NCBI RefSeq assembly: GCF_014196625.1
Contig: NZ_JACIDZ010000007.1
Coordinates: forward strand, 124,001-188,000
DNA: 64,000 nt
Reading direction: 5' to 3'
Origin: Martelella radicis
Lineage (GTDB): Bacteria > Pseudomonadota > Alphaproteobacteria > Rhizobiales > Rhizobiaceae
The position numbers and the translations under genes were made by a program. Below are positions 45,502 to 53,515 of the stretch, in pieces. The notes beneath the pieces are model-generated. The model had not been told where the DNA came from and ran no database searches. It worked only from the letters and a program-made list of their open reading frames with translations. Numbering within the stretch: the stretch's first letter is position 1; each line of letters begins with the position of its first letter.

Positions 45502-46278
45502 ATGAAGAAACTGACATCCGCACTTTTCGGCGCCGCCGCCTGCTTCACGCTGATGGCCGGCGCGGCATCGGCTGAAACCGTGAAGGTTGGCGTTGCAGCC
45601 GAGCCTTATCCGCCCTTTACCGTGCCGGACGCTTCGGGCAACTGGACCGGCTGGGAAATCGATTTCATGAACGCCGTCTGCGACAAGGCCGAGCTTGACT
45701 GCGTTGTCACCCCGATTGCCTGGGACGGCATCATCCCGGCCCTGACCGCTGGCAAGATCGACGCGATCATGTCGTCCATGTCGATCACGCCGGAGCGGGA
45801 AAAGGAAATCGCTTTCTCAAACAAATATTACAGCACGCCCGGCGCCATCGTTGCCGAGGCCGGCTCCGACATCAAGCCGACCAATGAAAGCCTGTCGGGC
45901 AAGGTGCTCGGCGTCCAGGTCTCGACCACCAACCAGGCCTATGCCGAAAAGCATTTCCCTGATGCGAAGATCAAGACCTACCAGACCCAGGACGAGGTCA
46001 ACCAGGACCTTTATGCCGGCCGCATCGACGCGGAAATCGCCGATCTCGTGACCCTGCAGCCCTTCCTGGAAAGCGACAATGGCAAGGCCTGCTGCGAAAT
46101 GGTCGGCACTGTCGCGCAGGATGTCCAGATCTACGGCCCCGGCATCGGCGTCGGCCTGCGCAAGGGCGACACCGAACTGCTTGAGAAGTTCAACGCCGCG
46201 ATCGCCGCCGTTCGTGAAGACGGCACCTATGCAGAGATCTCGAAGAAGTATTTCGACTTCGACATCTACGGCGATTGA
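45502..46278 (+). CDS. Basic amino acid ABC transporter substrate-binding protein
   Basis: Periplasmic binding protein of 258 residues. A signal peptide covers about residues 1-23 (GAASAET). The family 3 fold shows VGVAAEPYPPFTVPDASG, the WEIDFMNAVCDKAELDC segment, SSMSITPEREKEIAFSNKYY, and a VGTVAQDVQIYGPGIGVGLRKGD hinge region. Two further Cys residues (CC near residue 195) are unusual and may form disulfides. It lies 55 bases after the ATPase gene. A strong stem-loop after the stop may raise its expression above that of the permeases. Confidence 0.94.
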   Translation: MKKLTSALFGAAACFTLMAGAASAETVKVGVAAEPYPPFTVPDASGNWTGWEIDFMNAVCDKAELDCVVTPIAWDGIIPALTAGKIDAIMSSMSITPEREKEIAFSNKYYSTPGAIVAEAGSDIKPTNESLSGKVLGVQVSTTNQAYAEKHFPDAKIKTYQTQDEVNQDLYAGRIDAEIADLVTLQPFLESDNGKACCEMVGTVAQDVQIYGPGIGVGLRKGDTELLEKFNAAIAAVREDGTYAEISKKYFDFDIYGD

Positions 46279-46288
46279 TCAAGGCATG

Positions 46289-46320
46289 AAGGAGTGCCGC
46301 GACAGGTGTCGGCCCTCCTT
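46289..46320 (+). terminator. Stem-loop after the binding-protein gene
   Basis: AAGGAGTGCCG (46289-46299) pairs with CGGCCCTCCTT (46310-46320), one mismatch, 10-base loop, T at the end. It may partly terminate or stabilise the upstream mRNA, as is common after binding-protein genes. Confidence 0.65.
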
Positions 46321-46344
46321 TGATGTCTGAGCCCGCGGCACAGT

Positions 46345-46490
46345 CCATCCCTCCCCTTGAGGGAGAGATGTCGCGAAGCGACAGAGAGGGGTGACCCCTC
46401 ACTACGGACTGAGAGCGTCAGGCTGAAATTCAACCCCCCTCTGCCCTGCCGGGCATCTCCCCCTCAAAGGGGGAGATTGGCCGCGAGGCT
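46345..46490. repeat. RIME-like rhizobial intergenic repeat, inverted pair
   Basis: Two related GC-rich arms of about 50 bases, 46345-46398 and 46430-46482, face each other as an imperfect inverted repeat. Each contains a CTCCCC / GGGGAG hairpin (CTCCCCTTGAGGGAG and CTCCCCCTCAAAGGGGGAG). The right arm has the CTGCCCTGCCGGGCATCTCC wording seen in rhizobial intergenic mosaic elements (general knowledge). It lies inside the ABC transporter operon, between the binding protein and first permease genes. Confidence 0.75.
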
Positions 46491-46542
46491 ATGGCATTAC
46501 CAAGCAGGATGGCGCATTGAACGGGCCAGACAGGGAAAGAAG

Positions 46543-47253
46543 ATGAACTGGGAATTGCTCGCCTTGTCACCGCCCGGATGGGGCGGCGCGCTGCTTCGCG
46601 GCCTTGTCACCTCGCTACAGGTGGCCGCCGGCGGTTTCGCGCTCGGTCAGGTGATCGGCATTCTCGGCTCAGCCGGCAAGCTCTATGGCGGTCCAGTGAT
46701 CAAGGATCTCCTGGAAATCTACACCACCGTGGTGCGCGCCATTCCCGAACTGGTGCTGATCGTGCTGCTTTATTATGCCGGCACAGCAGCGCTCAACAAC
46801 CTGATGGGCACGCTCGGTTTCTCCTCCGTCGACATTTCCGGCATGCTGGCCGGTATTCTCGTCATCGGCCTGGTGCAGGGCGCCTATTCCACCGAGGTTC
46901 TGCGCGGGGCAATCCTTGCCATTCCGCCGGGCCAGATCGAAGCCGCCCGCGCTTATGGCATGCCGCCCGCCATGGTGATGCGGCGGATCACGCTGCCGGC
47001 CATGCTGCCGCATGCCATTCCCGGCCTTGCCAATCTCTGGCTGGTCACCACCAAGGACACGGCCCTCCTTGCCGTGGTCGGCTTTACCGAGCTAACACTC
47101 GCCACAAGACAGGCCGCCGGCGTGACACATGAATATTTCCTGTTCTTCTCGGCTGCCGGTGTTCTCTATCTCGCCGTCACGCTGGTTTCCAACGTTCTGC
47201 TTCAGCTCCTCGAGCGTCGCGCCAGCCGCGGCATGGTGAGGAGGCGGACATGA
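46543..47253 (+). CDS. Amino acid ABC transporter permease (HisQ/OccQ family)
   Basis: Inner-membrane subunit of 236 residues with about five helices. The ATPase-contact (EAA) loop is EAARAYGMPPAMVMRRITLPAMLPHAIPG-like near residue 130, and the N-terminal part has the YTTVVRAIPELVLIVLLYYAG segment. I place the start at the ATG at 46543; a frame extending back to 46357 would translate the intergenic repeat. The stop overlaps the next permease start by four bases. Confidence 0.94.
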   Translation: MNWELLALSPPGWGGALLRGLVTSLQVAAGGFALGQVIGILGSAGKLYGGPVIKDLLEIYTTVVRAIPELVLIVLLYYAGTAALNNLMGTLGFSSVDISGMLAGILVIGLVQGAYSTEVLRGAILAIPPGQIEAARAYGMPPAMVMRRITLPAMLPHAIPGLANLWLVTTKDTALLAVVGFTELTLATRQAAGVTHEYFLFFSAAGVLYLAVTLVSNVLLQLLERRASRGMVRRRT

Positions 47254-48077
47254 GCACGCAGCCCGACGATCTGGCCGAAATCGAAACCCCGCCGCCCTTG
47301 CCCAAACTCTCCGCATTGATGCGCCCGCACAGGCTTGCCATCATGGCCGTAGCGCTTGGCCTGCTCATTCTGATGGCGGTCAAGATGCGCTGGGACTGGC
47401 TGCCGGAATATGCCGGCATGCTGCTTGCCGGATTGTGGATCACGATTGTCCTTCTGGCGGCCTCCACCGTGCTCGGCTTTCTGATGGCCGTGCCACTCGG
47501 TCTTGTTCAGGTCACGGGACCCAAAATACTCGCCTGGCCGGCACGAGTGTTCTGCACCATCATTCGCGGCACGCCGCTGCTTCTGCAGCTCTGGCTGCTT
47601 TATTACGGCCTCGGCTCGCTCTTTCCCGGCATCCCCGAGATCCGCCAATCCTTTCTGTGGCCCTATCTGCGCGAGGCCTGGCCCTACGGGCTTCTGGCGC
47701 TGACGCTTTCTTATGCGGGCTATGAAGGCGAGGTCATGCGCGGGGCCTTTGCCGGCGTACCGCATGGCGAACTCGAAGCCGCCCGCGCCTATGGCATGGG
47801 CCGCTGGAAGGTGCTGACACGCATCTGGCTGCCGCGCGCGGTGCACCGGGCGCTCCCCACGCTTGCGGGCGAAACCGTGGTACAGCTCAAATCGACGCCG
47901 CTGGTCGCGACCATCACCGTGATCGACCTTTATGCCGTCGTCGGTGATATCCGCCAATCGACCTACCTCACCTATGAGCCGCTGCTCTTTCTCGCCTTTC
48001 TCTATCTCTGCCTGACAGGGATTCTGGTGACGACCTTCCGCCACTTCGAAAACAAGATCCCGACACGCGGCATGTGA
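47250..48077 (+). CDS. Amino acid ABC transporter permease (HisM/OccM family)
   Basis: Second permease subunit, 275 residues. A cytoplasmic N-terminal tail of about 30 residues (acidic and proline-rich) precedes the helices. The core has the typical FCTIIRGTPLLLQLWLLYYG region and the EAA loop at ELEAARAYGMGRWKVLTRIWLPRA. It pairs with the preceding gene to make the heterodimeric channel of a histidine/arginine-type importer. The gene closes the operon. Confidence 0.94.
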   Translation: MSTQPDDLAEIETPPPLPKLSALMRPHRLAIMAVALGLLILMAVKMRWDWLPEYAGMLLAGLWITIVLLAASTVLGFLMAVPLGLVQVTGPKILAWPARVFCTIIRGTPLLLQLWLLYYGLGSLFPGIPEIRQSFLWPYLREAWPYGLLALTLSYAGYEGEVMRGAFAGVPHGELEAARAYGMGRWKVLTRIWLPRAVHRALPTLAGETVVQLKSTPLVATITVIDLYAVVGDIRQSTYLTYEPLLFLAFLYLCLTGILVTTFRHFENKIPTRGM

Positions 48078-48107
48078 TGACGGGCCGCATGAGGCGGCCC
48101 GCATGCG

Positions 48108-49127
48108 TCACAATCCGGCAAACCGTGCCACGACATCGATGATGCGCTCATGGACGTCCGCCCGGTCGGCCCCTTCAGGATCATCGCAAACCGGATCATC
48201 CTGCTCTTCTGCCAGCAGGGCGGCACCGGCAGGCTTGCATTCGGCCAGAAAGGTGAAGTGATGCGCCGGCGCCACAACGACCCGCTTGGCGTCCGGCAGG
48301 CGCGCGACAAGATTGCTGCCGGCTTCGGAGACATCCGCGGCCCGCATGAGGTTTTCCTCGCCGAGATTGATCACCAGAACGGGACGCTCGACAGAATGAA
48401 TAGTGTCCTGCGTTGCCGCATAGGTGAAACCGGGATCGATGGCGATGGCGCGACCGACCCGGTCATCGCTGGCGTCGGCCGAAAACCCGTCAGGCAGACG
48501 GTCAAGATCGAGATTGCCCTTGGACATGAAGATGCAGTCGAGCTGTTGCGGATCTGCCCGGCAATAGTCGGCAAAATCGGCGCCGTCGAACCGCAGGCCG
48601 GCAAGATTGAGCGCCGTGCCGCCCCCCAGCGAGAAGCCGATCGCGGTAATGACCGAGCGATCGACATGTGGACCTAAAACCGGATCATCAAGAAGCATAT
48701 CGAGTGCCGCGGAAAGGTCGCCGGCGCGCCGGTCCAGATAGACCGAGGCGCGCGGAGAAGAATCGCCCGTCGTACTGCCAGGATGATTGACCGCCAGCAC
48801 CATGGCACCGCGTTCAGCCAGCGCCGCCATCAGCCACGCGCTGTTATCCATATTGCCGCCGGAGCCGTGGGAAAACAGAAACAACGGAAATGTGCCATCG
48901 GCAATTCGCGCGCCCATCTGGCCGGATGCACCTCGAAAGACCGCATTATCGCCGACAATGCCACGATAGCTTCTGGTCTTTGCCGGATACCACAGCGTTG
49001 CCGCAAGCGGAGCCGGTCGTTGCGCACTCGTCACCGTCAGGCGCTCATAGGCGGGGAGATTGTCCGTTGCCAAAGCCGGAGCGGCGAGGGCAAATGCGGA
49101 AAGAAGGGAAAGCACAAGCCGTTTCAT
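48108..49127 (-). CDS. Exported alpha/beta hydrolase (PAF-acetylhydrolase / dienelactone-hydrolase-like)
   Basis: Predicted periplasmic hydrolase of 339 residues. A signal peptide covers about residues 1-20 (ending ALAT). The nucleophile Ser is in GFSLGGGTA (about 167), the oxyanion region is SHGSGGN (about 88), and the His is near the C-terminus in AHHFTF. I place the start at the ATG at 49127 behind AAAGGTG; a GTG at 49136 is in frame but overlaps the ribosome binding site. Substrate unknown; an ester or lipid is likely. It is divergent from the AraC regulator, which may control it. Confidence 0.87.
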   Translation of the reverse strand: MKRLVLSLLSAFALAAPALATDNLPAYERLTVTSAQRPAPLAATLWYPAKTRSYRGIVGDNAVFRGASGQMGARIADGTFPLFLFSHGSGGNMDNSAWLMAALAERGAMVLAVNHPGSTTGDSSPRASVYLDRRAGDLSAALDMLLDDPVLGPHVDRSVITAIGFSLGGGTALNLAGLRFDGADFADYCRADPQQLDCIFMSKGNLDLDRLPDGFSADASDDRVGRAIAIDPGFTYAATQDTIHSVERPVLVINLGEENLMRAADVSEAGSNLVARLPDAKRVVVAPAHHFTFLAECKPAGAALLAEEQDDPVCDDPEGADRADVHERIIDVVARFAGL

Positions 49128-49258
49128 CGTGAACACCTTTCATCGATTGGAGAAGGCCTGTCCTTGCGGTTTTTTGGGCGATGGCAGCGTCCTTTTTCCG
49201 GTTTGTGGTCGCCGGAAACCGGATTTTGCACTATGCGGGGGCTCAATCGAGGAATGAA

Positions 49259-50299
49259 ATGATGCTGGTTCTTCCGGTTCCGATGGTCACCGCGCTGGTG
49301 CTGGGTTTCATGGTTTTGCGGATGCTTGCCGGCGACAGGCGGCCATTCGCGATCGCTGTCTTTCTCTCGGCCTGCGCGCTCCAGGGGCTGATTGTTGCGC
49401 TGGTGCAGTATTACAGCGTCACCTCCCTGCAGCCGGTACAGCCGGTGACAGCGAGCACCGTTCCGGTCTGCGCGTGGCTCGCCTTTCGTTCCTCCTTCAT
49501 TGAACCACTGCGGCCAGGGCGGGATTTCATCCATCTGGCCGCCCCCGCCTTCACCCTGTTTTGCGTGCTGTTCGCACCCATTACGGTGGATGCCATCATC
49601 CCGCTGCTGTTTCTGGCCTATGGGGTGCGGATATTGATGGCGCTGAAGACCGGCGGCGATACGCTGCCGCTGGCCCGGCTTGAAGCGGGACGCCAGCCGC
49701 AATGGCTCTGGGCGGGCATTGCGACAAGCCTCATTCTCTCAGCGCTCAGCGACTCGCTGATTGCCTATGTCATTTTCGCAGGCGCTCCATCGTTGAAACC
49801 TTTGATCGTTAGCATTTTCACGTCGGCAGCGCTTCTTGCGGCCGGCCTTCTCGGCCTTTCGCCGAACGCTTTCGGCGAAGGTGATGTGAAGGAGTTCCCT
49901 CGCCCGGAACAGCCCGAAGCAACAGAGGCAGACGCAGAGATTGTTGCGCGGCTTGATGCGCTATTGGCTGCAGAAACGCTTTATCTCGACCCGGCGCTCA
50001 CACTCGCAAGGCTCGCGCGCCGTCTCAAATTGCCCGCCAAGACGCTGTCCACCGCGGTCAACCGGGTCACCGGCGACAATGTCTCCCGTCACATCAACCG
50101 TTTCCGCATAAACCATGCCTGCGACCGGCTGAAGCTTGGAGACAACATCACCACCGCCATGCTTTCCAGCGGCTTCAACACCAAGTCCAATTTCAATCGC
50201 GAATTTGCCCGTGTCACCGGAAAAAGCCCGACCTTGTGGCTGAAGACAGAGGCAGAAGAAAACGTTCGTCCGCCTCAGATGTCGAACAGATCGAACTGA
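49259..50299 (+). CDS. Membrane-bound AraC-family regulator
   Basis: A 346-residue protein with six or seven hydrophobic segments in the first 215 residues, followed by a cytoplasmic AraC-type DNA-binding domain (about 245-335). HTH motifs are LTLARLARRLKLPAKTLSTAVN and DNITTAMLSSGFNTKSNFNREF. This layout places a membrane sensor ahead of a transcription domain. The ATG at 49259 follows GAGG by 6 bases; a frame from 49181 adds residues with no support. It is divergent from the exported hydrolase gene with about 130 bases between, so it may regulate that gene in response to an envelope signal. Confidence 0.88.
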   Translation: MMLVLPVPMVTALVLGFMVLRMLAGDRRPFAIAVFLSACALQGLIVALVQYYSVTSLQPVQPVTASTVPVCAWLAFRSSFIEPLRPGRDFIHLAAPAFTLFCVLFAPITVDAIIPLLFLAYGVRILMALKTGGDTLPLARLEAGRQPQWLWAGIATSLILSALSDSLIAYVIFAGAPSLKPLIVSIFTSAALLAAGLLGLSPNAFGEGDVKEFPRPEQPEATEADAEIVARLDALLAAETLYLDPALTLARLARRLKLPAKTLSTAVNRVTGDNVSRHINRFRINHACDRLKLGDNITTAMLSSGFNTKSNFNREFARVTGKSPTLWLKTEAEENVRPPQMSNRSN

Positions 50300-50790
50300 C
50301 GATCCTCCGTCGCGGGAAGCGCGCCTTCGTGCCGCAGAAGATATGTCTTGGTCTCAAGCCCGCCGCCGAAACCGACAAGCGCGCCGTTCGCGCCAATCAC
50401 CCGGTGGCATGGCAGGATGATTGCCAGCCGGTTCTTTCCGTTTGCCGCCCCGACAGCGCGGCTGGCACCGGCATCGCCGAGGGCTGAAGCCACCGCGCCA
50501 TAGCTGCGGGTCTCGCCGAAGGGGATTTCTGCGAGATAACGCCAGACCCGGACCTGAAAATCGCTGCCGGAGAGATGATATGGCAAATCGAAACAGCGCA
50601 GGTCTCCTGCGAAATAGGCATCGAGCTGGCGCTTTGCCTCTTTGAACGGCGCATCATCCCGGCGCCACTCAGGCTCTGGCTTTCTCGGCCTTGCACCGGT
50701 CGAAAAACTCATAACATGGAGTGCCTGACCATCACCGGCCAGAAGCAGAGGGCCGACCGGGCTTTCCATATGGGTATAGAGCAGCGTCAT
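50275..50790 (-). CDS. ogt: Methylated-DNA--protein-cysteine methyltransferase
   Basis: Suicidal DNA repair enzyme of 171 residues that removes methyl groups from O6-methylguanine. The active-site Cys is in ILPCHRVIGANG (about residue 135), with the usual upstream AVGAANGKNRL and the HTH region VWRYLAEIPFGETRSYG. Length equals that of Ogt. The gene overlaps the Ada-like gene by four bases, so the pair together carries the functions of a full-length E. coli Ada. Its last 25 bases overlap the end of the AraC gene (convergent). Confidence 0.94.
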   Translation of the reverse strand: MTLLYTHMESPVGPLLLAGDGQALHVMSFSTGARPRKPEPEWRRDDAPFKEAKRQLDAYFAGDLRCFDLPYHLSGSDFQVRVWRYLAEIPFGETRSYGAVASALGDAGASRAVGAANGKNRLAIILPCHRVIGANGALVGFGGGLETKTYLLRHEGALPATEDRQFDLFDI

Positions 50791-51347
50791 GGCGCCGGCC
50801 TGCGCAGAGAGGATGGCGGACGCCCGTACAGCCTTGAAAAGACGGCATTGAAGCGCCGCACGCTGCCGAAACCGGCTTTTGCCGCGACGTCCGTCATCGG
50901 CAGCGAAGTTTCATCCAGCAGGCGTTTCGCCCTGCCGATCCGCATCGTCTGGGCCGTCTGAAGCGGCGAAGCGCCGACATGTCTGGCAAAAAGGCGTGTC
51001 AGGTGCCGGCTTCCGATACCGAGTCGCTCGGCCAGCGCGTCAACGCCCGCCTCATCCAGCGCGCCATCGGCGATCAGTTTCAGCGCACGTTCCACCGTAC
51101 TGCGCGAACCGTTCCAGGCCGGCGAAAAAGGTGCTGTTTCCGGCCGGCAGCGCAGGCACGGACGATACCCGGCCCGCTCGGCCGCCGCAGCGCTCGAGTA
51201 GAAGTTGACATTCTTCGTCAGAGGCGGCTTTACCGGACAAACTGGCCGGCAATAGATCATCGTTGTCCTGACGGCGGTGAAGAACACGCCGTCAAATGCC
51301 GGGTCGCGCCTCAGTCGCGCATCATTGCATGTGTCAAAATCCAACAT
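50787..51347 (-). CDS. ada: Ada N-terminal-type regulator (methylphosphotriester sensor plus AraC domain)
   Basis: A 186-residue protein. The N-terminal Ada zinc domain has FTAVRTTMIYCRPVCP and CLRCRP, giving the four Cys ligands; one is the methyl acceptor. The C-terminal AraC HTH covers about residues 85-180 (AERLGIGSRHLTRLFARHVG; DVAAKAGFGSVRRFNAVF). It lacks the methyltransferase domain of E. coli Ada, which here is the separate ogt gene. Transfer of a methyl group from a DNA phosphotriester would turn it into an activator of alkylation repair. It is divergent from imuA. Confidence 0.93.
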   Translation of the reverse strand: MLDFDTCNDARLRRDPAFDGVFFTAVRTTMIYCRPVCPVKPPLTKNVNFYSSAAAAERAGYRPCLRCRPETAPFSPAWNGSRSTVERALKLIADGALDEAGVDALAERLGIGSRHLTRLFARHVGASPLQTAQTMRIGRAKRLLDETSLPMTDVAAKAGFGSVRRFNAVFSRLYGRPPSSLRRPAP

Positions 51348-51486
51348 GGGAAAAGTTTACCAGCCTCTCCGCCCGGATACGAGCACGTCGTAAGAATGAG
51401 GTCCGGAAATGGCGGTTCCATCTCGATCGGCAGACACCCTCACCCCGTCGCAGATGTCATTTGAAACCATCTATTCTCACAAATTT

Positions 51487-51501
51487 GTTCCCTTTTCATT
51501 C
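51487..51501. promoter_or_regulatory. Degenerate LexA (SOS) box upstream of imuA
   Basis: GTTC-N7-ATTC at 51487-51501, compared with the alphaproteobacterial consensus GTTC-N7-GTTC, differs in one base. It lies 28-42 bases before the imuA ATG, where an SOS operator is expected. Confidence 0.55.
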
Positions 51502-51528
51502 TCTTCCCATCCGCTATATCATGCGGCC

Positions 51529-52110
51529 ATGCAGGATGAATTTTCGACCATATTCCCACTCCAGCGCGGCCGGGTGCATGATGCCTCCGGCCCCGGTGCG
51601 ACGTTCTTTGCAGCAGCTCTTTCCGGCATGACGCGCGGCACGGTGCTGTGGATCAAGCCGGCCTGGTTTTTCGAGGAGATCAATCCGGTGGCGCTTTCGG
51701 CCTTTTTCGACCCGCGCGACATCATCCTTGCACGCACCGCCGACCAGACGGAAACGCTGGCCGCGGCGGAAGAGGGCCTGCGCTCCGGCGCCGTCGGTCT
51801 CGTTGTCATGGAAGTGGACAAGCCTGTCGAACTCACCCCCGGCCGCCGGTTGCAGCTTGCTGCCGAAAGCGGCCGCAGCATCGGCCTTTCGCTTCATCCG
51901 GAAGGCGCCGGCAACCAGGCGGCCACGACGCGCTGGTTCTGCAAACCGCTGTTTTCCGCTTCCGACTCGACTCTGCAGGAGTGGTCGATTATAAAGAACA
52001 AAACAGGAACAAATAACAGTTGGGCAGTGCGTTGGGATGAAACGGCGCGTCGTATCCATATGGTTTCAAAGACTGCCGAGCGAGCGGCTTCTCAGGACCC
52101 ACCCGGTTGA
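51529..52110 (+). CDS. imuA: ImuA, inducible mutagenesis protein (RecA-like)
   Basis: A 193-residue protein of the ImuA family (also called SulA-related). It has an incomplete RecA-like fold: GPGATFFAAALSG (about residue 20), LWIKPAWFFEEINPVAL and VVMEVDKPVELT. Family length is normally 200-260, so this one is short. It works with ImuB and DnaE2 in error-prone repair after DNA damage. I place the start at the ATG at 51529, at the conserved MQDEF start. Its final 74 bases overlap the imuB start in another frame, so that DNA encodes parts of both proteins. Confidence 0.87.
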   Translation: MQDEFSTIFPLQRGRVHDASGPGATFFAAALSGMTRGTVLWIKPAWFFEEINPVALSAFFDPRDIILARTADQTETLAAAEEGLRSGAVGLVVMEVDKPVELTPGRRLQLAAESGRSIGLSLHPEGAGNQAATTRWFCKPLFSASDSTLQEWSIIKNKTGTNNSWAVRWDETARRIHMVSKTAERAASQDPPG

Positions 52111-53506
52111 TGGACCGTTTGCCGTCACCCTGACGGAAGGCAATCACGACCGGCTTTACTGCCTGAACCGGGAGGCCGAACGCCAGGGGCTGGAGCGCGG
52201 CATGGGGCTTGCCGACGCCCGCGCCTATGTGCCGGATCTCATCACCCGCCCCGCCGATCTCGACGCCGATCGGCGCTTCCTCGGAATGCTCGCCCGCTGG
52301 GCGACGCGCTATACGCCCCATGCCGGGCTCGATGACGAGGACGGGCTGGTGCTCGACATCACCGGCGCCGCCCACCTCTTCGATGGCGAAGCGACGATGC
52401 TTGAAGACATGAAGGCCCGGCTTTTGCGCAGCCGGCTTTCCGCAAGAATCGGCATTGCCGATACGCGCGGCGCTGCCTGGGCGCTTGCCCATTTCGCTCC
52501 CGGCATTGCGCCTGAAGGCAAGACAGGCGCTACACTTGGCCCGGTTTCGGTTTCTGCACTGCGCATAAGCGAGAAGACCGCCACCGCATTGAAGCGCCTC
52601 GGCCTCAACACCATTGAAGATATTGCCGCCCTGCCGCGCGCTACCCTTGCCCGCCGTTTCGACATGGCGCTGATCGAGCGGCTCGAACAGGCGCTCGGGA
52701 CACGCGGCGAGGCCGTGTCGCCGCTTTCCGAGCCGCCGCATTATGGTGTGCGGATGAGCTTTCCCGAACCGATCGGCCTTGTCGATGATGTGATGGCCGC
52801 CCTTTCCCGCCTCCTGGAAACGCTTTGCCTAAGGCTGAAGAGCCGGGAAGCCGGTGCCCGCGCCATCACGCTTTCCGTCGAGCGCGTTGACCAGACCCGT
52901 CAGAACGTTACCCTTCGCCTCGCCCGACCGATGCGCGATACGACCCGCATTCTGAAGCTTTTCGAGCGGTCCGTGGGCGAGATTGACGCCGGTTTCGGCA
53001 TAGAGCGGATCAGACTTGAGGCGAGCGAGGTGGAAGGTCTGCCCGCCGAGCAAATCGGCGAAGGCGGGCTCGTTGAGGGCGAAGCACTGGACGATCTCGT
53101 AACCCGGCTCGGCGCGCGCATCGGGCTTGATAACATCGTCCGCTTCCAGCCCGTCGCCAGCCATATTCCCGAACGTGGTTTCACCGATATTCCCGGATCA
53201 TATGGAAGGGTGGATGCCGAATGGCGCATGGACCATCCCCGCCCCTTGCGCATGTTCGCCCCCGAGCCGGTGACGAGTGACGCCGCCCGTCGCCCGCCGT
53301 CGCGCTTTTCCTGGCGGCGCATGCGGCTGGAGACAGCTTCAAGCAGCGGACCGGAACGGATCGCGCCGGAGTGGTGGCGGCCGGACGAGGCCTGGCGCTC
53401 CGGGCTTCGCGATTACTGGCGGGTGGAAACCCGGCAGGGGCTGAGGCTGTGGATGTTCCACACTCCGCAAGCGCCCGGCTGGTTCGTGCATGGCCTCTTC
53501 GCGTGA
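52037..53506 (+). CDS. imuB: ImuB, Y-family polymerase-like mutasome hub
   Basis: A 489-residue member of the DinB/UmuC family. It begins with the ImuB-type VVSIWFQRLPSERL but lacks the catalytic acidic residues of active Y-family polymerases at the DxD position, which is normal: ImuB is not a polymerase and serves as the hub linking ImuA, DnaE2 and the sliding clamp. Palm (about 1-240), little finger and C-terminal RecA-contact regions are recognisable. It overlaps imuA by 74 bases and precedes dnaE2 by 9 bases. Confidence 0.92.
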   Translation: MKRRVVSIWFQRLPSERLLRTHPVDGPFAVTLTEGNHDRLYCLNREAERQGLERGMGLADARAYVPDLITRPADLDADRRFLGMLARWATRYTPHAGLDDEDGLVLDITGAAHLFDGEATMLEDMKARLLRSRLSARIGIADTRGAAWALAHFAPGIAPEGKTGATLGPVSVSALRISEKTATALKRLGLNTIEDIAALPRATLARRFDMALIERLEQALGTRGEAVSPLSEPPHYGVRMSFPEPIGLVDDVMAALSRLLETLCLRLKSREAGARAITLSVERVDQTRQNVTLRLARPMRDTTRILKLFERSVGEIDAGFGIERIRLEASEVEGLPAEQIGEGGLVEGEALDDLVTRLGARIGLDNIVRFQPVASHIPERGFTDIPGSYGRVDAEWRMDHPRPLRMFAPEPVTSDAARRPPSRFSWRRMRLETASSSGPERIAPEWWRPDEAWRSGLRDYWRVETRQGLRLWMFHTPQAPGWFVHGLFA

Positions 53507-53515
53507 GATCGCCCG

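Noticed and set aside
46357-46542. N-terminal extension of the first amino acid permease
   Set aside because: It would translate the intergenic repeat; permeases of this family begin just before the first helix, at 46543.
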